The position numbers and the translations under genes were made by a program. The notes beneath the pieces are model-generated. The model was not told the origin of the DNA and made no database searches. It worked only from the letters and a program-made list of their open reading frames with translations. Of a DNA stretch of 64,000 nt, positions 18,823 through 30,001 are shown piece after piece. The stretch is from 20CM-2-55-15 sp963738025 (GTDB taxonomy: Bacteria; Acidobacteriota; Terriglobia; 20CM-2-55-15): assembly GCA_963738025.1 (NCBI GenBank), contig CAVTWA010000024.1:153163-217162 (forward strand). Direction: 5' to 3'. How positions within the stretch are numbered: the first letter of the stretch is position 1; every line of letters starts with the position of its first letter.

Positions 18823-21800
18823 TTAAAAGTTCACTCGAGCGGTCATGGTAAAGCGCCGATTGCCTGACGCGTTGGTGATTCGACCGAATGTGAGGCTGTT
18901 GATGTTCAAGTCAGGGTTCCCGAAGTTCGGATGATTCAACACGTTCGTTGCGACGACGCGAAATTCGAACTCTTTGGTTTCCATGATCCGCACGCGCTTG
19001 ATCAGATTCATATCAAGCCCGAGAGTGGAAGGACCCTGGATCCACTTCAAGCCGAGGTTGCCGAGCTGCCCGGGCCCTGGGTTGACGAGTATCGGTTGAC
19101 CTTGAGCATTAAAGATCGCTTTGTTCGTGGATGACCCATTCAGGCCGTTCGCTGAAGTGACGTTGGCGATGGAGGGATCCGGCCCCTGAGTCAATCCAGA
19201 GAAATAGAGAACTCCGTTTGCAATCTTAGTCACGCTGCCGGAACTTTTCGGAAAATCTCCGACCAGTACCGGAGTGCTGTTCGTGGTTGCCTGATTGAAG
19301 GTTCCGATCGGAGCGGTCACCGATAAAGGAGCACCGGAGACCCAACTGAAAATCGTGCCGAACTGCCACCGTTCAACCAATCGCTGGACGAAGGACGGGC
19401 TGCTGCTTAGAAACGCTCGGTTCGCGCCGAAAGGTAACTCGATGGAACCGGTGCTGCTGATGTAATGCGTACGGTGGAAGCCTAAAAGCGCTCGGTCCAG
19501 CCGCCGGTTGTTGGGATCGCGATAATCCACGCTTCCATCTCCGTCGTTTTCACCGAGGGCTCTGCTCCACGTGTACGCGGTGGAATTGGTAATCCCGTGC
19601 GATAGTCTTTTGGTCAACTGAATCTGGAGTGAATGGTACGTGGAACTTCCTGGATTGGAGTTCACGATGGCACTGCTGAATTGAGGATTCAGCTCCAAGA
19701 AATTGTCCGGGAATAATCCGCTGTTGCGGAGCAAACCGCCGCCCTGGCCTGTAACCGTTGTCGAGTTATTCAAGGTCTGGGCCAAAGTCGCCGCTGCGCC
19801 GTTTGCCAGGGCCGTCTTGAACAACGTGTTATTCCGTAGCGATGCCGAACCTGTAACAGTCGTTCCATTGATGGTGCCGAGTCCCAGATTGAGGCCTTTC
19901 AGCATCTGATCGAACAGAGGAGCGTTGCCGCCCGCTCGCGTCACATTGAATGCATCCAGAAACGGCTGGCCTCCGGGGAGCGCGGCATTAACATTGACCG
20001 TGTTCAATGGAATGCCGCCGTAAAGACGGGTTCCTTTCGTGCCGACATAGGACACGTCTAACAGCAGACTGTGCGTCAACTCCCGCTGGATTTCGAAGTT
20101 GAAATTCTGGATGTACGGCGTCTTCCGATGGTCGTCGTATGCCTGCATCGTATCCGAACGGCTTCCGTTGAGCGGGGACGGGCGGAGCGGAGGATACTGT
20201 TGCGGGATGGGCAGCGCCACGTTGGCGAGAGACAAATAGGTGTTCGTCGTGTAAGAGACACCGTTGGTGCCTGAGCCCTCAAAAGTTCCAGGAATCGCCC
20301 CTGCAATTGCCGTAAGGTTGCCGGGCACATTCTTCAGGTTATTGTTCGTATAACTCCAGCCATAGCCGGTCCGCAGCACGGTTTTATCCTTTCCGAACCA
20401 TGGAAGCTTCCAGCTCAGACCGACAGAAGGCCCGAAATTATTCCAGTTATCGTTGAAGAGTTGCTTGTTCGGCTGGACGGAATTCTTGCCGACGAATTCC
20501 ACGGTAGTCAGTGCACCGCATGTGATTCCGCACAGCCCGCCGGAACCTCCGGTTGGTCGCGCCGCGAGGCCGTTTTCTTCGTAGGGAACGCCGAACCATT
20601 CATAATGAACACCCAAATTCAATGTCAGCGATGGACGGATCTTCCAGTTGTCTTTGAAGAAACTGCTGAACTCGTTGTTATGCCAGTTCCGCCGTTTCAG
20701 TTTGACTCCATCGGCGTAGCCCAGGAACACCAGATTCTTTGAGCTGCGAAGGTCGAATCCTTCTGCAATGCTGCCAACGGAACCGGCAAGATCCGTAAGC
20801 AGATTCCGGGCTGTGATCTGTGCATTGGCACTGAGCCCGTTGATCGACTGGTCGATATTGGTAACGGGAATACCGCCGGCACCGAAAATGGTCTGGGGAG
20901 TAAAGTTGCTGTCATTCCATCCGTCGGACCCGGTGACGCGATATTCGCCTCCAACTTTGAACGCGTGCGTGCCTTTCGTCCAGCTGACCGTATCCGCATA
21001 ACTCCATAAAGGGCTGACGCCACCTCGTGTGGAACCGTCGCCGGCTGACCAATTGAGAAAATTACTTGGGAAGAGAGTCGTCACCGGCTGGAAGGGAATG
21101 CCGTTGTTGACGGGAAGCAGCTTCAACGCCTGCAGCCCTTGCGGCCCTGGATTACCTTCGCTGTCTCCAGCTCTTCCGACGTACCAGGGCGCCCAGCTCG
21201 AAATAGAAGACCTGCGGTTTCCTACGCGCAATTCGTTTACCAGCGAGGACGACAGCGTTGACACGAGCGAAAAATTCAACACTCTCGGCCATCTGTCGTT
21301 CGCTCCGTTAAAGCCGCCGGGCCAGTTCGTAATACCCGCTTGAGCGGTCATGTCCAGGTCACGCTCCCACGTATAGATCGCACTGAATTTGTGATTCGCA
21401 TTGAAATTGTGGTCCATGCGAATGTTGACCTGATCGCGATTCGTGTCATAACCATTGCCATTGGCCAGTTCCTGCCCGCTGATCCTCTGAGTAAAACGGA
21501 TTCCAGCAGTATTCAAACCATCGCCAACCGTATAGTCGTTGGGCAACGGCATTCGCGATAGCAGTGTGTTTTGAACGAAACCGGTCGGATCAAATCCGGT
21601 TCGAACCGGATCACGCGTGAATACATTGAACGATTGCAAAGCTCCGGTGGCTTTTGCCGGTTGCACTGGGTTGCCGTTGCGATCGACGCTCGGCGTGTTC
21701 GAAACGGCGTTTCCGTTATCAACGCCCGGGAAGAAGCGAAAGACGCCTTGACGGGCAAGAGGCGTAAGGACTGTTCCGACGAAACTCTGTTTCAAGATGT

Positions 21801-22700
21801 CGCGCTGTTCGTCAAACAGGAAGGGAAAAATGTTTTATTCTTGATGATCGGTCCACCGACGCGGCCACCGAATTGATTTTCATTCTCCCAGTTTTTCTTG
21901 ACGCCGTTGAAATTGTTGAACCATTGACTCGCGTCGAGCGCGGAATTTCGATTCGTCCAGAACACGCTGCCTCGGAAATCATTGGTTCCCGAGCGAGTCA
22001 CCATCTGCACTTGCCCGGAGCCTCGTGACGCCTCGGCATCGACCGGAGCCGTAATGACCCGCACCTCTTCGACAAGGTCGGGGCTCACAAAGGTTGCTGA
22101 AAACGCGCCGAAGTCATAGCGCCCATCCGACACGACGAAACCGTCGCGCGTCGTATTGACGGCGCTGAGCCGGTTACCGGCGAAATATCCTTCGACGTTG
22201 GCCCCTGCCGGCCCGGCGCCTGGTGTCGTTACAAGCAAATCCATCACATTGTTCATGCCCAGTGGCAGATCACGCACTTGCGTATCGGGCAATACGGCAC
22301 CGACCGAGGAGGAAGACGTCGCAATCAAGGTGTCGGCGGTTTCGGTGACCTCGACCGACTGTGCTACACCACCAACCTGTAATGAAAAGTTGAGTCGGAC
22401 CTGCTGTGAAACGCCGAGAACGACATTGTTATATGTCTGCGATTGAAAACCCGAAAGCTCTGCGGTGACTTTGTATGTTCCCGTTTGAAGGCTGGCGAAC
22501 TGATATGCGCCGGCATCATTCGTGATTACGCTGGTGACAATCCCGGTACCCGTGTTCGTAGCAGTTACCGAGACGCCCGGAATGAGAGCGCCGGATGCGT
22601 CCGAAACCGTTCCGCCCACTGTCGCATTACTGCTTTGAGAAAACGAAAGAACTGGGCACAAATAGAGGATAGCGATCAACACTACTGTAAGGAATTTCAT
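18823..22700 (-). CDS. Oar-like TonB-dependent receptor with carboxypeptidase-regulatory domain, one frameshift
   Basis: The ~1,290-residue outer-membrane protein starts at 22,700 with a signal peptide. A beta-sandwich regulatory domain follows (GTVSDASGALIPGVSVTATN), then a plug domain (RDLPLGMNNVMDLL, GFVVSDGRYD) and a long 22-strand barrel ending ANVLNHPNFGNP ... FTMTARVNF. Around 21,815 the frame changes by one base in a T-rich run (expected NKTFFFFLFDEQRD), so it reads as two ORFs meeting near 21,795. Such Oar-type receptors are a signature of Acidobacteriota and import large or polymeric substrates. Terminal phenylalanine is retained. Confidence 0.88.
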
Positions 22701-22864
22701 AGGGGTGGCCTTTCAGTAATCTCAATAGGTTTAGTTCGTTTTTGTAAGGGCGCGATACTACTACCACAAATGAGTAAAGGAAAGGCCTATTTGATATGTC
22801 AATCCGATTACAAAAACTCCTGAACTGCTTGGCTGCTAAGTGGAGTTGTTTGTTAATGGATAGT

Positions 22865-23010
22865 TCTGCTGCACCATCGCTTCTGCAAAACCCGGGTCGT
22901 GGAAAACCACACTACTTTCCTTCGGAAATGCATTGAAGCGGTCCGCGAAGGCCCGAGTTCATAAAAACGAGTCCATGGTGAGGGTACCGCTTTTGAACAC
23001 CGACACGGGA
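22865..23010 (+). pseudogene. degraded duplicate of a response-regulator 3' end
   Basis: CATCGCTTCTGCAAAACCC, GGGTCGTGGA, TTCCTTCGGAAA and CCATGGTGAGGGTACCGCTTT align with 17,467-17,585 of the broken regulator gene, with several substitutions and indels. Only the end of the winged-helix domain is present and it has no open frame. Confidence 0.6.
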
Positions 23011-23259
23011 TGGGAACAAAATGTTCCGCTGCCGACGCTTGCTCCAATCAGCGACGAGACTCCTTCTTATCGCAAGACGCGCGGAAAGCTCGTGCCTGGG
23101 ACAACTTTCGTGCCGAAGGAAGCAGCAGATTGGATGAGGTACTTGGCAAGTTGGTCCTCCCTGCGCTAGGCCGTTGCGAGTAGTCTTAGAATTTCGTAAA
23201 TGACTAAGCCCTGCCTCGCCCCGCTTCGGTCTGGTAAAATTCTGGGATCCTCAAAATTC

Positions 23260-23287
23260 TTGAAGTTTCTTTGGAACAGTGTACTTT
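23260..23287 (+). promoter_or_regulatory. sigma-70-like promoter of a putative small RNA
   Basis: TTGAAG (23260-23265) and TACTTT (23282-23287) are separated by 16 bp, close to the sigma-70 consensus. A terminator hairpin follows about 60 bp downstream with no ORF between. Confidence 0.45.
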
Positions 23288-23293
23288 AGGAAT

Positions 23294-23370
23294 TGTCTGT
23301 GGACACAATCCGCAGATGATTTCCTCCACCACCCCACCTTCCCCCGCGAGGTAACTCGCGGGGTCTTTTT
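23294..23370 (+). ncRNA. putative ~77-nt small RNA or leader
   Basis: Between the promoter-like pair and the terminator lies a short unit with internal pairing: CTGTGG can pair with CCGCAG around ACACAAT, and an outer GGAA with TTCC. A pyrimidine-rich single strand (CTCCACCACCCCACC) and a 9-bp GC terminator stem follow. It matches no RNA family I can name; tRNA, tmRNA and SRP cores are absent. It could be a trans-acting small RNA or the leader of the decayed regulator at 23,640. Confidence 0.4.
23342..23370 (+). terminator. Rho-independent terminator
   Basis: CCCCGCGAG-GTAA-CTCGCGGGG is a perfect 9-bp stem with a tetraloop, followed at once by TCTTTTT. It does not follow any intact gene on this strand. 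Confidence 0.85.
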
Positions 23371-23639
23371 CGATTGAGGCCGCCGGACGGACGAACACTT
23401 GTAATCGGTGACTGAAGGTGTGGAAGCCTGTAGTAGACGTTGACGTTCACCGATAATGCGGGGAACAGTCCGCAGGTGGTGAACCTGTCGGCTACGGGGC
23501 GCTAGGGGAGTATGACCTCGCCTATTTTGATGATCCAAAGATCGGCTGAACTCTTCCTCAGTCCCAAGATCATGATGAACATGTAACATCCCGTTCACGA
23601 ACGGCTGATAGCGTCGCCAGCTGAACGTCCGACGGGATC

Positions 23640-23880
23640 ATGGGCGACTCGGAAATTCTGATTGTTGAAGCCGAGCCGGAACTGGCCGATGTACTGCGTC
23701 TGGGATTTGAACGGATCAACCATTGCATCGCAGTGGCGCGAGACGGAGATGACGCTCTCAGAACAATGGCAGAGAATGCGCATTTCGAGCCATTGTGCTG
23801 GATGTGCTGCCGGCGCCGGTATCGACGGCGCCAGGTGTCAGTAACGCAGCCGGCTGTTTAGGTGGAAACGATCCGACCCT
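23640..23880 (+). pseudogene. response-regulator receiver remnant
   Basis: The frame begins MGDSEILIVEAEPELADVL and continues RLGFERINHCIAVARDGDD, a typical receiver start, with the second acidic residue changed to Ala (EAE). A one-base shift then moves the beta-3 strand (FRAIVLDVLP) to another frame, after which nothing recognisable follows. DNA-binding domain and kinase partner are missing. Confidence 0.6.
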
Positions 23881-23988
23881 GTTCGGCACGAAACCCGATT
23901 TGCTCGGACTTGAATCCGATACGCGGCGGTGCATGTCAGCCTGCGACGATGGCAACAGCGACTGGATGCAATTTCGGCAACTAGTTCG

Positions 23989-25390
23989 TCATTTAGTTGG
24001 TGGGCTGGAGCTCAATCGAATTTCGATCGGCGTTTGTGTGGGAAACACCACTTCCTGGCCGGGCGCAACAACGTTTGAATGGATCGAGCGGCCGGCGACA
24101 TAGAAACCTAATACAGGCCCGATCGGCGCCAGGAACCGGCCCATGGCAGTACCCAGCAAGCCGAATCCAACACCTCCTGAGATGAGTCTGCCTGCGTAGT
24201 TGTTGCGACAAGCGCCAGTCGGGACGTGATGAACCCTGACGGGTTCGCGTCCCTCGGCTCCGTTCATTGCCAGGAGGGTGCTGATCGCGGGCATGAGAAA
24301 GCGTTTTTTCGAAGAAGCGCCGGATGTTCCGCCTTCCTCATCGAGTTGAACTGCGCCATCCCTTCGTGTTCACTTCGACGCCGTCCAGCCGGCGTTCGAC
24401 ATTCTGCGCACCGCCGTATCAACGCTTCCGGGCAGACACTTCGGCAGCTGAATACGGGTAAACATGAAAGCGAGTTTTCCATTCCGGTGCCAGTGTCGTG
24501 CCGCTTGAGCCTGCACAACATTGCCCGCAATTCGCTGCCTTTGGGAAAAAGGCGATGGTTGTCGGCGGAAAAAAGCGGTCGCGTGAGGACGGCTTGACTT
24601 CTGTGCCGTGACTTGCTAATCCGCGAATCGAGCGACGGGAATCAAACGCGCCGCAATGATGGAATCCGGCGGCCGGCTCGGTACCCCAGTTCGGCAAGAT
24701 CCGGGGCGCCGAAACCGACACCTCGCCAAATTCGATGGGAGCTTCGTAGACTCGGCGTTGAAACGGCTCGCCGAACCAAGTACTGCGGATGCCACGGTGC
24801 ATAGGACCAGATCTCATACCTTCACCCGATCCATTTTGCCGGGCGCTTTGATGGCGTGATAACGGCGCGTTTTCGCGTCGATTTGCTGACGGGCCGCTCT
24901 CCGTTGCAGTGCGACTTTCCTTTTTTCTGTTCGCCGTTCCTGTACTGAAGCGAACCACATGTCGCTTCCAGGAGTCACCGAAGTCTGGATGGCGTATCGA
25001 TTTGAGTCGTTCAGCATCAGTGTGTCGAGGTGAGCTGCAGGTTCGCGCAGCGGCGTAAAGTTGCCGCCCGAGCATCGACGTAATCGCATTCAGCGAGGCG
25101 CGCTCTTGAAGCCGGTGATATAAACACCGCGGCGCCTCCGGGAGAACTTCACGATCGAAGGCAAAACCGGTTCGACAATACGGCCGTGTACAGGTTGGTC
25201 TCTTCTGAAAGCGAGTTTCTCGGCCAGGATCACGCGCAACGGTGCGCCTTCCTGCACGACAGCTTTGGACGGACTGGGTTGGAACGGCGTCCGATAGGGT
25301 CTGGGCCCGAGCCACGGCACCGGATGCTGACCAAAGCACACAGAGCCGATGCACGGCCGCAGCTGGTGGTAAAAAACATTGGGTATACCT
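23989..25390 (-). pseudogene. decayed exported protein, many frameshifts
   Basis: Pieces of one protein family appear in shifting frames. A leader region near 25,390-25,290 is followed by VVQEGAPLRVILAEKL with RRDQPVHGRIVEPV (about 25,150-25,270), then FAFDREVLPE, VYITGFKSA and, at the 3' end, GFGLLGTAMGRFLAPIGPVL and TPIEIRLSS (23,989-24,180). These are separated by stops and frame changes. The family looks like the SH3-like or type-IV-related exported proteins seen in Acidobacteriota, but I cannot name it. It follows the VWFA pseudogene on the same strand. Confidence 0.5.
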
Positions 25391-25403
25391 CTTACCGATA
25401 CTT

Positions 25404-26334
25404 TCAATTACTGGCGTTTGGTGCGACATAGCCTTTGCGGGCGCGTACCTGCAGGGCTTTGCCATCCTTGCCTGTCGCGAGCACTTTGACGGACGGAACG
25501 CTCCATCGTGAGAGCGGTTTTTCGAAAAATAGCCAATGCTGTATTGGTCGCGGATTCCACCTGCAATTTTGCGCCAGATGCCGTCCAACTCACTCGAGGT
25601 TCTTCGCATGGTACGCCTCACCCGCCGTCAGTTTGCCAGCTCTGCGAGTACTTTCGGGTTCTGATCTTTGTCATCGGGATCATCGATGTCAATGGTGTAG
25701 ATCGTGGCATTCGATTCTGGGCCAGAGCTCAAGACATTGTTTTCCGTCGTGCCGCTGGCATTGTCTCCGCCGTCGCTGATGATGACCAGAGCCTTCCGTT
25801 GAGGGTGCCCGCTCCGAAGATGCTTCAACGCTGCGGTGACAGCATCGTAGAGGGCTGTCTTGCCTTCGGCTCTCGTATTTCCCAATGCTGTGCGAATTGA
25901 TTCGAAAATCGCTCGTGAAAGGCATTCCGCTGGAAGTCCCATGAAAACGCGCTCATTGAAATTAACGATAAACATTTCATCGTGCGGATTGCTGGATTCC
26001 GCAAACGCCAGGCCGCATCGACACTTCCGGATCGTCTGCGGCGCATGCTTCCGCTGTTATCGATGACCAGGCCGACTGTGGCAGGGATATCTTCAGGACG
26101 GACGAATTGGATAATTTGGTCCTGGTCGTTTTCAACGATCCGGAAATCGTCCTTCGACAATTCCCTGACCGGATGACCTTTGGAGTCGGTGACCGTGACG
26201 TTGAAAATCACCAGGTCGACTTCGACGGACAATTTGAAATTGCGCGCCGCGGATCCCGAATCCTGCTGGCCTGTCGCCAGTTCTGCCAGACCTATTAAGA
26301 GAACTAAGCCGATTGCAAACTTCATGCTACTCAC
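25404..26334 (-). pseudogene. VWFA-related domain protein, frameshifted
   Basis: The signal peptide (MKFAIGLVLLIGLAELATG) is followed by the Acidobacterial VWFA N-domain (VDLVIFNVTVTDSKGHPV, LSKDDFRIVEND) and the MIDAS-like DNSGSM. The frame then changes near 26,000; FIVNFNERVFMGLP, KTALYDAVTAALKHL, ALVIISDGGDNASG and TIYTIDIDD continue in another frame to 25,628. A last shift leads to KVLATGKDGKALQVRARKGY and a stop near 25,404. All domain landmarks exist but no single frame does. Confidence 0.7.
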
Positions 26335-26512
26335 TGCAACGCCAGCTCATCGCGTCATTTTCTGGAGACATTCTATCCATTGTAGAACGACTCCATGAAC
26401 GCATTGTCATCGGGATTGCCCTTGTACAGAGTGTTTGTCTTGAGCATCGCGAATCCGTCAGCGGCTAACACAGAAGTGCTACTCGCAAAACGCCTTCACA
26501 TGCAAATTTCTA

Positions 26513-28936
26513 CTACTTCCGTCCCACGAGGCGAAGCCGCGCTGTGAATGCACGGTGCTGGCCGCCGCCGAAGGTCAAGAAATTCGCCGCGTCAACGTTA
26601 TCGATGACGGAATTGTAATTGTTGTGCCCGGTGGCGTTGATTACAGACAAACGCACGGCCCAGGCGTACCCGAAGATCGGCAATCGTTTTTCGGCGCCTA
26701 TGTTGAGATTCAAGTACGAGAGATAACGGAAGGCGTTTGCAGCGCCTGCGAGCTGATACTGCGAATTGACTGCACTGAATGGAAAGCCTGTGTGGTATTC
26801 GGCAAAGTAGCTGAATAAAATATTCCAGATGTTCGTTTGAGTTGCACCACGTGAAATCAAACGATGCGGCGTATCCCACGCCAGCGGCCCGGCAGCCTGC
26901 GGCGCCAATCGAAAGTCTTCAAGCGCATAATCGAAGACCTTATTGGAATGGGATCGGGAGTACCTGTAATCGACCATGACCTCCGCCCCGTCGCGCAGCG
27001 AACGCCGCAACGAAACATCCACAGAGCGGTATCGATCGCGGCGGGTATTGGTGAGTACCAAGTCCTGGCGAAGAGGATCTGCTGAAAGGTTATCGTAGAC
27101 CAGGCCATCGTGCTGGAGATGCTCCATGACATGGATGGCCGAAACCGTGCGATTCCCCCATTGTTGTTGCCATTCTGCGCTCGCCGTCTGAAAGTACGGC
27201 TGGTTCAACGGTGCTCTGCTGGAAAAGGAAGTGACGATTGGAGCAGCTGAGCTTCCGAGCAGGTCGATACGCTCCTGGTCATAGCCCTGCGCAACGAGTG
27301 ATAGATAGACAGGCTGGTAATACAGGCCCCAGCCGGCACTGAACTTTGTTGACGGGCGCGGAAGCCAATTCACGATGAGACGCGGCTGCACCAGGGACTG
27401 CTGGACAAAGTCATTCCGGTCCACACGAAAACTCGAATCCAGAATTATGGAGCGGGCAAACTGCCACGAGTCCTGGACGTAGGCGCCCGCTTGAGCTTCC
27501 GATGCCGAAAGTTGAGAAAGGCCAGAAAAGCTGCTGCTCCTTATTATTGTTGAATCGGTCTGGCGGATTTCGACCGGCTGGCGATCCGCGGTCTGGTCCA
27601 GATGAGTGCTTTCGATATTCAGTCCGGCCTGGAGCTTGTGAACGCCATGCCAATGCCGGTCTGTGAGGGTGAGATCGCTGTGCCCCTGCCAGCGATGGCT
27701 GCCCTGCAATAGGCTCTCGAAGTAATTTCCTTGCGGACCGGTCGGCGTCAACACGTATGTTCCCAGTCCCTCGGGAAGACGCTCGGTACGGTCCGCATCC
27801 GACGCGACGCCAAATTCGAAAAGCCCGTGTGGAAGCACGACTTGATCTTTCGCAGACACGAAGTACCGGCGTCCATGCAAGTCCGTAGTCGTTGATGCCG
27901 GAGCAAAAGGACCCAGCCCTGTCCGGCTTGCGCTGTCGCGGTTGTACAGGAAATTGGCCTGAATCGATTGCGAGGGCGTCAGGTTGTATTGCGTACGAAA
28001 GAGATTGTCACCCGCCCAGTCCTGAGAAGTATTGCTTCCCCGCGGCAATTCGGAAACGAGAGTGAAGTCATGTTGCAGGCTCGCGCTGTCGGAGAACCAG
28101 GATCGTCCCTTCTGAATCGGTCCGGCAAATGTCACTCGTGGAAACCAGTTACCGAGGTGTGTGCCCTGTTGAAGACTGAGCGATGGGAAGAAATTCGTCG
28201 TTCCGAAACGCCAATGGTCGTCGCCGGTATCGGTCTGTAGCGCGAGTACGCCAGCGCCGGCACCCGGGAACTGAGCGCCATAACGGCCCGTGGCGACATC
28301 GACGGACCGAACAGAATCCACATTCACACGAGCATTAAACAGTCCACTGGCAGGATCGTTGATCTGGAAGCCATCGAGCAAATAGACGGTATCCTCTGAA
28401 TGTGCTCCCGCGACGTGCAGCAGTCCACTGTTGTCCTGAACGATACCGGGAATCGCAGGTAAAGCATTCTGCAGTGTGTGAGAACTGGGGACGGGATCCT
28501 CGCGGATTTCGTGGGCGACGAGTTCATCTTGATGCCGCGTCTGTTGAGGATCCACATCGTGTGGCGATGCAACAACGTCCACATGCGAGTGCAACTCGTA
28601 TTCGTGGTTCAGCGTGACCGTGACCTCCGGCCCGTCCGTCGTTACCTTGGCGGCGTATTCGTTCAATCTGAAGAAGCCATTTTTCTCGAACTTCAAACGG
28701 TAATCGCCGGCGGGCACCGCTTCAAAGCGGAATCGGCCGAGATCGTTCGTTGACGTTCGGTCTGCCGTCGATCCGATGAACAACGTTACTTCGACGCCGC
28801 TGAGCGGTTGTCCCGTCTCGTCTTCAACAATTCCAGCGAGTGAAGGTGGGGTCTGAAGAGCTTCCAGGGGTACTGCGAAGGCAGCTGCAACATAGCTCAG
28901 TAAACACCACAGAGCAAAAAACCTATGCATCTGCAA
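26513..28936 (-). CDS. TonB-dependent receptor with carboxypeptidase-regulatory N-domain
   Basis: The intact 807-residue outer-membrane protein has a signal peptide, a regulatory beta-sandwich (AGIVEDETGQPLSGVEVTLF), a plug (LPAIPGIVQDNSGLLHVAGA, DTVYLLDGFQIND) and a barrel ending FTARLRLVGRK. It is shorter than the Oar-like receptor upstream and its ligand is unknown. A PepSY membrane protein lies 380 bp upstream on the same strand; PepSY proteins with TonB receptors usually serve iron or siderophore uptake, so that is the best guess. Confidence 0.88.
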   Translation of the reverse strand: MQMHRFFALWCLLSYVAAAFAVPLEALQTPPSLAGIVEDETGQPLSGVEVTLFIGSTADRTSTNDLGRFRFEAVPAGDYRLKFEKNGFFRLNEYAAKVTTDGPEVTVTLNHEYELHSHVDVVASPHDVDPQQTRHQDELVAHEIREDPVPSSHTLQNALPAIPGIVQDNSGLLHVAGAHSEDTVYLLDGFQINDPASGLFNARVNVDSVRSVDVATGRYGAQFPGAGAGVLALQTDTGDDHWRFGTTNFFPSLSLQQGTHLGNWFPRVTFAGPIQKGRSWFSDSASLQHDFTLVSELPRGSNTSQDWAGDNLFRTQYNLTPSQSIQANFLYNRDSASRTGLGPFAPASTTTDLHGRRYFVSAKDQVVLPHGLFEFGVASDADRTERLPEGLGTYVLTPTGPQGNYFESLLQGSHRWQGHSDLTLTDRHWHGVHKLQAGLNIESTHLDQTADRQPVEIRQTDSTIIRSSSFSGLSQLSASEAQAGAYVQDSWQFARSIILDSSFRVDRNDFVQQSLVQPRLIVNWLPRPSTKFSAGWGLYYQPVYLSLVAQGYDQERIDLLGSSAAPIVTSFSSRAPLNQPYFQTASAEWQQQWGNRTVSAIHVMEHLQHDGLVYDNLSADPLRQDLVLTNTRRDRYRSVDVSLRRSLRDGAEVMVDYRYSRSHSNKVFDYALEDFRLAPQAAGPLAWDTPHRLISRGATQTNIWNILFSYFAEYHTGFPFSAVNSQYQLAGAANAFRYLSYLNLNIGAEKRLPIFGYAWAVRLSVINATGHNNYNSVIDNVDAANFLTFGGGQHRAFTARLRLVGRK

Positions 28937-29316
28937 AAACCGGCGTCATTGTACATCAATTACAGAGGTGACGCTGACACGTTTAGGCGTACACAGTGAG
29001 GGAAAGGGGTTATGAATATCCGGTTGTTGTGTCTGTAACGGTTCTGGGCATCGCCCTCAATTTGTGGACACAGAAAGCGTCGGCGCCCGTCGTCAATGGC
29101 GCCATGGCAGCGCCGCAAACGTAGGTGAAAACGGAGATCCGGATCTACCAGACAACATGGACCTGTAACGAGTGCATCGGCACACATCACGGCGGGCCGC
29201 GGTTTCGACGGAAGAAAGTTCCAGGCCAGGTTCCTTGGCCTGTTAAACCTGTTAGGCGAACCGGACAAAGCACGACCGTCTTCCCACGTTTGAGGATGCC
29301 GTTATGCGTAAACGAT
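28937..29316. other. no convincing gene
   Basis: This 380-bp gap between the TonB receptor and the PepSY gene contains only short frames without ribosome sites, and I see no hairpin or repeat of note. Confidence 0.5.
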
Positions 29317-30001
29317 CTACAGGACGGCTTCAGCAGCTACGTCCCGTTCGGCTGACTGAGTCCGCCTTTTGCGCCAGGCCCAAAGTCTGCGCAAGGATAA
29401 ACCAATGCCGGTGTAGACCATCACCGCAGCGCCCGCGGCGGCAAAGCCAGCGATCGTTTGTCCCAGGAGACCGAGGGTCTCGCCGGTATGCGTGAAACGC
29501 GCGAGCTGGCGAAGCCGCGCTCCAGTGCTGTTGCTGAAAAAATCCGCCACATTCATCACACGGCCCTGGCGATCGACGGCGAGAGTCGATCGTAATTGAG
29601 GCTGGCCGCCGTCTCCGCGGTCAATGCTGAAGTTAAACGGAGCGTTGGCATTGGCCGAACCCTGGACGCGAATCGACTTCCACCCGGAGACTTGTTGCTC
29701 CGCCTTACTCCAGGCCAGATTGAGACCGTCCCAGTTAGCTGGCGCTCCATTGCCAAACCCACCCGGGAATCCGGGGCCGCCCCGGCCTTCAGGCGCCGGG
29801 CCCGGAGCTGGTCCGCCGCGCGCGGCATTTCCTCTTTCGGGACCGGCACCTCTGCCGCCGCCCCGCGGGCCAGGACCGAATTGCGGAGGCAGGGGGCTGC
29901 CAGTCGCCGTATAGAGGAGGTTGCTCGCCCAGGTGTAGGACATAATCACGCCACTGCCAACGATGAGAACCAAAGGCACCCAGCACCAAATGCCGATAAC
30001 A

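Noticed and set aside
23400..23520. Structured RNA such as SRP RNA or a riboswitch
   Set aside because: Some inverted segments exist (GCGGGGAACAGTCCGC) but no core motif of a known RNA could be placed.
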